From JAZNOL01 sp045580815 (GTDB lineage Bacteria > Bacillota > Clostridia > RUG12999), in NCBI GenBank assembly GCA_045580815.1, contig JAZNOL010000020.1:1-34622 (forward strand): 34,622 nucleotides of DNA. Direction: 5' to 3'. Every line of letters begins with the position of its first letter. Within the stretch, counting starts at the first letter, position 1. Both the position numbers and the translations under genes were made by a program. This document shows, in pieces, positions 1 to 6,942 of the stretch. The notes under the pieces were generated by a model. The model saw only the letters and a list, made by a program, of their open reading frames with translations. It did not search any database and was not told the origin of the DNA.

Positions 1-2
1 CA

Positions 3-1115
3 TTTCCGCACACACGGTTTTTTACTGCCGGGGCGCATATGCGTTCAATGATGTCGGCAGTGTATTCGTACGGCTTTGATGGGTCCACTTTTCAGACACA
101 GCAGCTTCTTGACAATCCCAACGAAGAGCCTGCATACGGCAAAATGTTTGCAAAAGAAAGAGCCAGATTCAACAAAGTTTATAACACCGTAAAACAGTGC
201 GAGGTCAAAGGTGTGCAGATTGATTTTGATCCCTTTTTCAATACAGTCGACTTGGGCGGAGACTCAAATCCCTATTGGACAAAACCCATAAGCCGGTTTG
301 GCATTCCGCACACCACCACCGAAGCGGACGTTGTTTTCTGGGACAGCCGCCAGACAAAATATTTTGATGAAGAAACTATCAAAAAAAATCTTGCCAAAAC
401 ACTTTTCCTTGACGGTGAGGCAGCAAAAGCACTCTGTCAAAGAGGTTTTGAAAAATACATAGGCGTTGATGTGGGAGAGTGTGTTACGGAAAATTCCCGT
501 CTTATTTTTGACCTGGGAGCACGAGAAACACTCAAAAATGACTTTATTCCCGATTTAAAAGGTCGCAACATGCCATCGGCACATATGCTTGCCCCTCACG
601 GCAACGGCGAGCTTTTGAAGCTTACGGTGACTAACCCGGCTTGTCGTGTGCTTACGGAAGCATACACTTTCCAGAAAAAGCTCATCTGTCCTGCCATGAC
701 GATTTTTGAAAACGAACTTGGCGGCACGGTGATTGTTATGGGTGAGACGGTTAAAGGCAACCTTTCCCAGTCTCTTTATAACTACCGCAGAAAGAAAATT
801 TTCACCGAGCTTTTGTGCAAGTATAACGACGAGTTTGTTATTGCAACAGATGCTCCGGATTTATATTTAATTCAGAACGAGGCGAAAAATCCGCAGGAAA
901 ACGGATTCAGAGGAATGCTCACTTTAATAAACCTTTGTGAGGACGAGCTTGACGAAGTAAAACTGCATCTGCCGCCCAAATTCAAAAACGCAGAATTTGA
1001 GGTTATGGACAAAAACGGCGAGTGGCAACCTCTTGACGTAAGCAAAACCGAGGACGGAGCTATTATTAATAAACAGCTGGGATATTTGACGCCCATGTTT
1101 GTGCTTGTTAAATAA
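3..1115 (+). CDS. Putative glycoside hydrolase, C-terminal part (cut by window start)
   Basis: The reading frame is open to the first base of the window, so the N-terminus is missing; the Met at 39 is probably internal (residues FPHTRFFTAGAH precede it in frame). About 370 residues are visible. The first 150 look like the end of a TIM-barrel-type hydrolase (SYGFDGS, RFGIPHTTTEADVVFWD). The rest is beta-rich with a region resembling the accessory domains of beta-galactosidase-like proteins (GNGELLKLTVTN, ELGGTVIVMGETVKGN, GMLTLINLCEDELDEV). No signal peptide can be judged. It lies 29 bases before an FAD oxidoreductase gene on the same strand, so the two are probably co-transcribed. The carbohydrate-active role is inferred from weak family resemblance and from the neighbouring enzymes; the substrate and CAZy family are unknown. 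Confidence 0.5.
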   Translation, partial: FPHTRFFTAGAHMRSMMSAVYSYGFDGSTFQTQQLLDNPNEEPAYGKMFAKERARFNKVYNTVKQCEVKGVQIDFDPFFNTVDLGGDSNPYWTKPISRFGIPHTTTEADVVFWDSRQTKYFDEETIKKNLAKTLFLDGEAAKALCQRGFEKYIGVDVGECVTENSRLIFDLGARETLKNDFIPDLKGRNMPSAHMLAPHGNGELLKLTVTNPACRVLTEAYTFQKKLICPAMTIFENELGGTVIVMGETVKGNLSQSLYNYRRKKIFTELLCKYNDEFVIATDAPDLYLIQNEAKNPQENGFRGMLTLINLCEDELDEVKLHLPPKFKNAEFEVMDKNGEWQPLDVSKTEDGAIINKQLGYLTPMFVLVK

Positions 1116-1144
1116 TCTGATTTAATGTAGAAAGGATGACTTTT

Positions 1145-2389
1145 ATGAACAAAAATTATGATTTGATTGTCTGCGGCGGAGGAATATCCGGCATATGTGC
1201 CGCCATCGGCGCCGCAAGAGAAGGACTGAAAACCCTCATTATTGAAAAATACGGATTTTTTGGCGGCATGGCAACAACCGCTTTAGTAAACCCGTTTATG
1301 AACTATTTTGATATGGACGATAGGTCGCTTGTTATAAACAAAGGACTTTTTACCAAAATTATTGAAAAACTGGAAGAATACGGCGGTCTTCACGAAAACA
1401 AATGCACATTTAATGAAGAAATTCTTAAAATTGTGCTTGACCGCATGATAAGAGAGCAGGGCATCGACACTCTGTTTCATTCAAAAATTGTTTCTGCCGA
1501 AACCGAAAACGGTCGCATTACATCTGTTTCAGTTTCTGGTGCAGACGGAATAAACACGTTTTCTGCCCCGATATTTATTGATGCCACAGGCAACGCAGAG
1601 GTTTCTGCCATGAGCGGATGCGTTTGCGAAGTAGGCAGAAACGATGACGGAGCCTGTCAGCCGATGACCCTTTGTTTCCGTATTGCGGATATTGATGAAG
1701 AAAAGCTTGACAAGCCCAAAATGCAAAAGCTGTACAAAGAGTTTCAAGCGCAAGGCAAAATCAAGAACAAACGTGAAAATATTCTCATTTTTCAGCATAT
1801 GGCAAACGGTGTTATTCATTTTAATACCACAAGAATAATCGGCAAAAATCCGCTTTCTGCCAATGCACTTACCGATGCCGAGTTTGAGGCAAGAGAGCAG
1901 ATGTTTGAGCTGTTTACATTTTTGAAAAACGAGGTTGCCGGATTTGAAAACGCAACACTTCTTATGTCCGGTGCAGAAACCGGCATAAGAGAAAGCCGCC
2001 GTGTTATGGGAAAATATAAACTTACGGAAGAAGATATTCTTAATACCGTAAAATTTGAAGATGCCATTGCCTGTGGTAATTACTGCATTGACATTCATAA
2101 CCCTGCCGGAACCGGCACTACAATAAAGGATATTCCTCACGGTGACTGGTACACAATCCCCTACCGCTGTCTTATTCCTGACGGTGTTGATAATCTTATT
2201 GTTGCCGGCAGACCGATTTGTGCAACACACGAAGCACATTCGGCATACCGTGTAATGCCTATTTGTGCAAACATAGGCGAAGCGGCAGGAATAGCCGCTG
2301 CATATTCTGTAAAAAACGGAGTAATTCCACGAAACGCAGATGTTTCAAAAATCAGAGAAACAATCATAAAATACGGCGGAAAATGCTAA
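1145..2389 (+). CDS. FAD-dependent oxidoreductase (FAD_oxidored type)
   Basis: A 414-residue flavoprotein. Residues 6-16 (DLIVCGGGISG) form the dinucleotide-binding GxGxxG loop after the first beta strand, followed by AAREGLKTLIIEKYGFFGG, typical of the large FAD-dependent oxidoreductase family often annotated PF12831. The C-terminal LIVAGRPICATHEAHSAYR and ANIGEAAGIAAA segments match the second FAD contact region of that family. An ATG at 1136 is in frame, but AAAGGA at 1131-1136 is correctly placed (8 bases) only for the ATG at 1145, so 1145 is chosen. No signal peptide, so probably cytoplasmic. The reaction is unknown; relatives are common in carbohydrate gene clusters of Firmicutes and Bacteroidetes, which would fit a sugar or polyol oxidation. 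It is followed by a strong terminator. Confidence 0.8.
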   Translation: MNKNYDLIVCGGGISGICAAIGAAREGLKTLIIEKYGFFGGMATTALVNPFMNYFDMDDRSLVINKGLFTKIIEKLEEYGGLHENKCTFNEEILKIVLDRMIREQGIDTLFHSKIVSAETENGRITSVSVSGADGINTFSAPIFIDATGNAEVSAMSGCVCEVGRNDDGACQPMTLCFRIADIDEEKLDKPKMQKLYKEFQAQGKIKNKRENILIFQHMANGVIHFNTTRIIGKNPLSANALTDAEFEAREQMFELFTFLKNEVAGFENATLLMSGAETGIRESRRVMGKYKLTEEDILNTVKFEDAIACGNYCIDIHNPAGTGTTIKDIPHGDWYTIPYRCLIPDGVDNLIVAGRPICATHEAHSAYRVMPICANIGEAAGIAAAYSVKNGVIPRNADVSKIRETIIKYGGKC

Positions 2390-2396
2390 CACAACC

Positions 2397-2430
2397 AAAA
2401 AATCCATGTGCTGTTACACATGGATTTTTT
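2397..2430 (+). terminator. Rho-independent terminator, possibly bidirectional
   Basis: Perfect 14-base inverted repeat AAAAAATCCATGTG / CACATGGATTTTTT with a 6-base loop, eight bases after the FAD oxidoreductase stop. The A and T tracts at both sides let it serve this operon and the convergent AraC gene ending at 2451. Confidence 0.85.
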
Positions 2431-2450
2431 ATTGGCTAAATGCCAAGTTA

Positions 2451-3653
2451 TTAATTTTTCTGAAATATTTTAACGTATTCGCTTGGAGTTACGTCAAAGC
2501 GGCTTTTAAACTGCCTTGAAAAATATCCCAGCGAATTAAATGACAGCATATCTGCAATTTGCGTCAGGCTATATTTGCCGCTTTTTATGTATTCTGCGGC
2601 TTTTTCGAGCTTTTGCTCTGTTATGTATTCCACAAGGTTTGTTCCTGTTGTACGCTTAAACAGAGTTGACAGATACGACGCATTAACGGGAATATTTTTT
2701 GCAATACCCGAAACACCCAGCTTTTTTTCTATATTTTTTTGGATATATTCTTTAACGTGACGTATAATATCGTTTTCAATATCGGTTTTAACAGGAGCCG
2801 CCGATGTGTCAAGAATTTTTTCGATTTTGCTTATGCGTATAAGCCGCACAAGAATTTCTTTAAGATGGCACATTATCATATCTTCACTGTAAAAATCGTT
2901 GCTTTCTTTTTCAGCAAGGATATTTCCCATAAGCCGCGAAATTTCTTTATCATAAGCGAAACAGCGGTTTTTAAAAACCGAAATGTCATCAAAATCCATA
3001 TCAAAAGCTATGGTTACATATGAAACCAATGCGTTTTTATCGGTATATTGCTCATGCCACTGATTTGGCACATACAGCATAACCTCGCCCTCGCTCATTT
3101 CAAAGCGGCAGGCTTTTTCCCCTTTGTTCACAACACTGCAAAAATTCCCTTTTTCAACAAAATTAAGCTCCCAGATGTCGTGCTCTTCACCAAGAAAATT
3201 AAGCCCCATTTCTTTTTCGTGATGAACAAGGGTATAAAGCCGTTTTATATGAATATTAGGGTTTATTCCGTCGCTGACAGTATCCGGTGCAACCTCAATA
3301 TACTCAGAATAATCAGGCTGTAAAACCGACAGCAAAATTGTTGCTGTGCTTATAAGCGGCACAACCACATAATACACATTCGGCTCAATTATAACGGTTT
3401 TATCAAGCAAAAATGATTCAAGGCTACCCGGTGTTTTGCCCACATAAAGTATTGCCGTGCCGTTTTTTCTGTCAATAATTGTCGGATTTTTTTTGTTGAC
3501 ATACAGCCGTTTTACTGTTTTGTTGCGGACACTTTTTTCTTGCAGAAAGTCACACCCCAGCCGCCTCGCAGCATCATCAATGCCGCCACGGACAACCTTG
3601 CCGTACACGGCAAATCCCGGAGAGGTTATATTATCTAAAATCCGGTGTGGCAC
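2451..3653 (-). CDS. AraC-family regulator with an additional N-terminal domain
   Basis: A 400-residue regulator starting at GTG (3653) with AGGAGGG 8 bases upstream. The last 100 residues are a classic double helix-turn-helix: VSGIAKNIPVNASYLSTLFK, then LTQIADMLSFNSLGYFSRQF and the closing VTPSEYVK. Residues 150-250 (WELNFVEKGNF, MSEGEVMLYVPNQWHEQY) are an AraC-type sugar-binding cupin. The first ~120 residues are extra: typical AraC proteins are about 280-300 residues. This part (GTAILYVGKTPGSLESFLLD, VIIEPNVYYVVVPL) resembles a cupin of the ureidoglycolate-lyase/DUF4867 kind, though that is only a visual match. It lies 49 bases downstream of a hydrolase-like gene on the same strand and is probably its co-transcribed regulator. 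Confidence 0.85.
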   Translation of the reverse strand: MPHRILDNITSPGFAVYGKVVRGGIDDAARRLGCDFLQEKSVRNKTVKRLYVNKKNPTIIDRKNGTAILYVGKTPGSLESFLLDKTVIIEPNVYYVVVPLISTATILLSVLQPDYSEYIEVAPDTVSDGINPNIHIKRLYTLVHHEKEMGLNFLGEEHDIWELNFVEKGNFCSVVNKGEKACRFEMSEGEVMLYVPNQWHEQYTDKNALVSYVTIAFDMDFDDISVFKNRCFAYDKEISRLMGNILAEKESNDFYSEDMIMCHLKEILVRLIRISKIEKILDTSAAPVKTDIENDIIRHVKEYIQKNIEKKLGVSGIAKNIPVNASYLSTLFKRTTGTNLVEYITEQKLEKAAEYIKSGKYSLTQIADMLSFNSLGYFSRQFKSRFDVTPSEYVKIFQKN

Positions 3654-3702
3654 TGTTTCGCCCTCCTGTCAAGCTGTTTTGCAGCGATTTTGTGTTTTGT
3701 TT

Positions 3703-5595
3703 TTAGTCAGCCCAGGTTATTTCTGCAATATCAACACCTCTGCCGGGCACACGCACGGTAAATTCGTTTTCGGTGTATCTTAGCGGATAACCGTCGGGTT
3801 TTGTAATGATTTTTATTGATTTGATTTTGCGTTTTGTTCTGATTGTGGGCAGAACATAGTAATATTCTTCATTATCAACAAATATTTTGGACGTATTTTC
3901 GCCGGTTTTTACTTCCACAAGCACGCAGTGAGTGAAATCCTTAACAATTGCAGAGGGAGCAGTTTCATTAATTTTTTCAACCGCTTCTTCAACAATTTTC
4001 AAGTCGGGTTTAACAATTTCAAGAGGTCTCGGCCAGCCGCAGTCAACGGGGTTTGTTACCTTCAACACATCGGCTGTGGAAATATCTTCAACGTAAACAA
4101 CATTGCCATTTTTGTAATTTTTAATTTTTTCAAGCTCATCTTCCGGCATAAGCGACGGGTTAGCCACAACAATTGTACCGGTGAGATTGTCAAGCTCGCT
4201 AATGTCTGCCGCACCGCCTATCATCGCACCTTTGTAAGTAAGTGTGGCAAGCCACAAGGCACTGTGCATATTGCCGTTATTGATAAGAGCATCAAGCTCG
4301 TTTTCCATTCTGGCATCCGACCAGATAAAGGTTGCACCGGTATTTTCCGCACCGGGAGTATAGCCATTGTCAATAGCAAGGCGGATAAAATCCCAGTCAT
4401 GCTTTGAAAGGGCATCGCCCAGGCAGAAATGCGGACCGCTTGTTGGAGTTACCCATTTACCGCCGACCATACACTGTTTTGCAAAGTTTACTGCCGCCGC
4501 ACGCTGCATTGCTGTGGGAATGTGATGAATAACGCTCCACTGCTCCTGATTGTCCCAGAGCATAAACAGCGGTGTTATGGGCATATCGCCCACCTGAGCT
4601 TTTACAAGCATAAGGTTTGCAATAAACTCATGATGTATAAATCTGCGGCGTTCCATGCCTAAATCGTAGTTGTGATTGTCTTCAAAGCCTAAAATTGCAA
4701 GGTCAGAAGAAACGTCTTCAACAACAAGATAATCTGCACCTGCTTCTTTAATTGCTCTGTAATCGGTGCCGTAACGGTAAACCGATTCAAGCGGGTCTCT
4801 TGTCCATGCACTGTTTACGGCAGTTTTTATACCTACCTCTTTAAGACCTTTTATGATTTTTGTCAAAAATCCGTTCCAGCGGTTGCGGTAAAACTGCACC
4901 CACTCTTTGCGGCAGTTTTCGTTAATATATTTTGCCTTATCTTCTACGCCGGCAGGGATTTCTATACCTGACTGTTCAATAATGTCATCAGAAAAATCTG
5001 CAAACCATATAGCATTACGCGGTGAAGACAAACCATCGGCAATCTGAACGCCGTCAAAACCGTAGTCGCGGCACACTTCTTTTAATTTTTCAAGAAGATA
5101 ATCTTCATAATATGTACCGTCAGCAAAACGTTTTATCATCATTATGCCTTTTTCGGTTTCTGCTTTATTTGTGCAGATTGCAAGAAGCTCGGGATGAAGC
5201 TCCGAAAACTTCTTTTCGCCTGTTCCGGTTTCGGCTTCCATATCAAAAAAGCTTGCGTAAACCTCAATGCCCTTGCTCTGCAATTTTTTAATAAGCTCAC
5301 GCATTTCGTAGTTAGTCCAGTCCTGACGCAAACGGTCGTCGTTGCAGGGATGCCCTGCATAAGAGCAGGCATACGCAGGCAGAACATATTCGCTGTCCAT
5401 GCCCTTGTGAGTGTTGACAAAATCAACGCTTGTCAGGTGCAAAGACATTCTCTGTGGCTTAAAACCGATGTTTTCTATGTATTCGTCAACCAGAAAATTT
5501 TCTTTTTCACGGTCAAAACCGATAAGCTCTATCCATATGGAATTGCAGTACCCCTCTTTGGGACTACCGAAATATGCATCTATATTTCCGTACAT
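3703..5595 (-). CDS. Putative TIM-barrel glycoside hydrolase, unclassified
   Basis: About 630 residues. An in-frame GTG lies at 5604, but GAGGTGAT ahead of the ATG at 5595 favours 5595. The N-terminal ~400 residues have TIM-barrel features: LIKKLQSKGIEVYASFFD, LKEVCRDYGFDGVQIAD, LKEVGIKTAVNSAW and AGADYLVVED are strand-helix repeats with acidic residues at strand ends, as in glycoside hydrolases. The C-terminal ~200 residues (GTIVVANPSLMPEDELEKIK, then a beta-rich tail RTKRKIKSIKI, RYTENEFTVRVPGRG) resemble an amidotransferase-like plus beta-sandwich arrangement. No signal peptide, so an intracellular enzyme on imported oligosaccharides is inferred. The AraC gene at 2451-3653 follows in the same direction. 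No specific CAZy family or substrate is recognised. Confidence 0.6.
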   Translation of the reverse strand: MYGNIDAYFGSPKEGYCNSIWIELIGFDREKENFLVDEYIENIGFKPQRMSLHLTSVDFVNTHKGMDSEYVLPAYACSYAGHPCNDDRLRQDWTNYEMRELIKKLQSKGIEVYASFFDMEAETGTGEKKFSELHPELLAICTNKAETEKGIMMIKRFADGTYYEDYLLEKLKEVCRDYGFDGVQIADGLSSPRNAIWFADFSDDIIEQSGIEIPAGVEDKAKYINENCRKEWVQFYRNRWNGFLTKIIKGLKEVGIKTAVNSAWTRDPLESVYRYGTDYRAIKEAGADYLVVEDVSSDLAILGFEDNHNYDLGMERRRFIHHEFIANLMLVKAQVGDMPITPLFMLWDNQEQWSVIHHIPTAMQRAAAVNFAKQCMVGGKWVTPTSGPHFCLGDALSKHDWDFIRLAIDNGYTPGAENTGATFIWSDARMENELDALINNGNMHSALWLATLTYKGAMIGGAADISELDNLTGTIVVANPSLMPEDELEKIKNYKNGNVVYVEDISTADVLKVTNPVDCGWPRPLEIVKPDLKIVEEAVEKINETAPSAIVKDFTHCVLVEVKTGENTSKIFVDNEEYYYVLPTIRTKRKIKSIKIITKPDGYPLRYTENEFTVRVPGRGVDIAEITWAD

Positions 5596-5627
5596 TGGTA
5601 TCACCTCTGTTAATTATTTTCAATTCG

Positions 5628-5645
5628 TGTTGCCGCACGGCAACA
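5628..5645. promoter_or_regulatory. 18-base palindrome upstream of the hydrolase gene
   Basis: TGTTGCCG-CA-CGGCAACA is a perfect inverted repeat 33 bases before the ATG at 5595. A TTGACA-like hexamer on the minus strand at 5663-5668 precedes it. It could be an operator or a 5' UTR hairpin. No clear -10 hexamer was found, so the promoter itself is uncertain. Confidence 0.4.
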
Positions 5646-5689
5646 ATTCATGGCAAAGCTGTTGTCAACTCATTTTTATAACAGCGTGC

Positions 5690-6066
5690 CGGGGTCGACA
5701 CGCCCTACGGGGTTTGTACATTTTTTTGGTTTGTACCGCCCAAAGGCTTCTCCTTGAGGAGAGGCTCCGCCAAAGGCGGTGGTGAGGTGTAGCTTGCAAA
5801 GCAAGCGTTATTTTTCCACCTCATCCGAGTTTTGCCTTTGGCAAAACCCACCTTTCCCTCAAGGGGAAGGCTTTTAGTTTGTACTGCCCTATACGTAAGC
5901 GGTCACGAACCGTTCCCTACATGATTATATCGTTTTCGGACGGGAAGCCACATCCGCCCCTACGGGGTTTGTACCATCCCGAGGCTTCCCCCTACGTGGG
6001 GAAGGCTTTTGGTTTGTACTGCCCTATACGTAAGCGGTCACGAACCGTTCCCTACGGGGTTTATAC
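5690..6066. repeat. Mosaic of short intergenic hairpin repeats
   Basis: This gene-free stretch is a chain of recurring modules. CCTACGGGGTTTGTAC occurs at 5704-5719 and 5959-5974. GTTTGTACYGCCC occurs at about 5730, 5877 and 6012. A 58-base direct repeat (5863-5920 and 5998-6055) has one mismatch and contains the palindrome-like CGGTCACGAACCG. Between the modules are small hairpins: CCGCC-AAA-GGCGG at 5767-5779, GCTTGC-AAA-GCAAGC at 5792-5806, and GTTTTGCC-TTT-GGCAAAAC at 5829-5847. Copies of the same modules occur at 13.4 kb and 17.5-17.8 kb. No protein is encoded in it that I can support. Confidence 0.85.
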
Positions 6067-6069
6067 AAA

Positions 6070-6939
6070 TTATTTCGTTACGCCTCTTACTTTGCACACA
6101 ATGCCGTGACTTTCCACAATTTTGCGCAATGTTTCAAGAGTCTCGGCGTTTGGCCGTGTAAAATGCGTATATTCATACTCCAGCCCTGCCAGAGCATATT
6201 TTGAGCCTGCCATTTCGTTATATGGCAAAAGCTCAATATATTCCAGATTTTTTGCATCTTTTACAAATTCGCAGGTAGCGTGCATATTTTCTTCGTCGCA
6301 GTTTACTTCGTTAATCAGCGGAACACGCACCGCAAAAGGCACGCCGGATTTTTTGAGCTTTTCTGCGTTTTTAAGAATAACCTCGTTGTTTGCACCTGTA
6401 TAAAATTCGTGCTTTTTGCTGTCCATAATTTTTAAATCGTAAAACGCAAAATCAATGCGTTTCAACACCTCTTCAAAACCGCGCTCACTGCCGAAACCGG
6501 AGGTTTCTATAATACGGTCAAGTTTTTGGGTTTTGTCAAGAATTTCGCACAAAAACTGCCATTGCATAAGCACTTCTCCGCCGGAAAAGGTAAGCCCACC
6601 ATTGCAGGCTTTGAGTAAATCTTCGTAAGACAGCAGCTTGTTCGCCAAATCCTCCGATTCCCATACATCGCCGCTGATGCGGATTAAATCCATTGGACAG
6701 TTATAAATACACTGTTTGCACAGCACACAGCCTGTGTCTTTGTGTTGGCACACGCCTGTGCACGCACCGCAACCCACGCAACCGTTGGGATTTTTGACGA
6801 TTTTTGGCTCGGGTGTCCAGCCCTCGGGGTTATGGCACCATCTGCAACGCAGGGGGCAGCCTTTAAAAAACACGTTTATACGCACCCCTGTGCCGTCATG
6901 CACCGCAAATTCTTCTATTGAAAATATTGTGCCTTTCAA
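6070..6939 (-). CDS. Glycyl radical enzyme activating enzyme (radical SAM)
   Basis: A 289-residue radical SAM enzyme that would install the glycyl radical on the enzyme encoded just upstream. Cys28, Cys32 and Cys35 (CPLRCRWC) form the CxxxCxxC motif holding the SAM [4Fe-4S] cluster, preceded by the family signature VHDGTGVR. Residues 54-64 and 71-81 contain two CxxCxxCxxxC motifs, a ferredoxin-like insert for two more [4Fe-4S] clusters, as in the activases of glycerol dehydratase-type and other non-pyruvate glycyl radical enzymes. GGEVLMQ (GGE motif) binds SAM. The start is TTG at 6939: MKGTIFSIEEF aligns well with the usual family N-terminus, and GGAGTG overlapping the upstream stop serves as ribosome site. 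Three bases separate it from the radical enzyme gene, so the two are translationally linked. Confidence 0.92.
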   Translation of the reverse strand: MKGTIFSIEEFAVHDGTGVRINVFFKGCPLRCRWCHNPEGWTPEPKIVKNPNGCVGCGACTGVCQHKDTGCVLCKQCIYNCPMDLIRISGDVWESEDLANKLLSYEDLLKACNGGLTFSGGEVLMQWQFLCEILDKTQKLDRIIETSGFGSERGFEEVLKRIDFAFYDLKIMDSKKHEFYTGANNEVILKNAEKLKKSGVPFAVRVPLINEVNCDEENMHATCEFVKDAKNLEYIELLPYNEMAGSKYALAGLEYEYTHFTRPNAETLETLRKIVESHGIVCKVRGVTK

Positions 6940-6942
6940 AAT

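Noticed and set aside
1529..2239. 236-residue open frame antisense to the FAD oxidoreductase
   Set aside because: No ribosome site, Cys/Asn/Phe-rich composition typical of a reversed coding strand, and the opposite strand encodes a recognisable enzyme.
5863..6055. CRISPR array
   Set aside because: Only two long repeats, with a 77-base gap that itself contains repeat modules; no cas genes.
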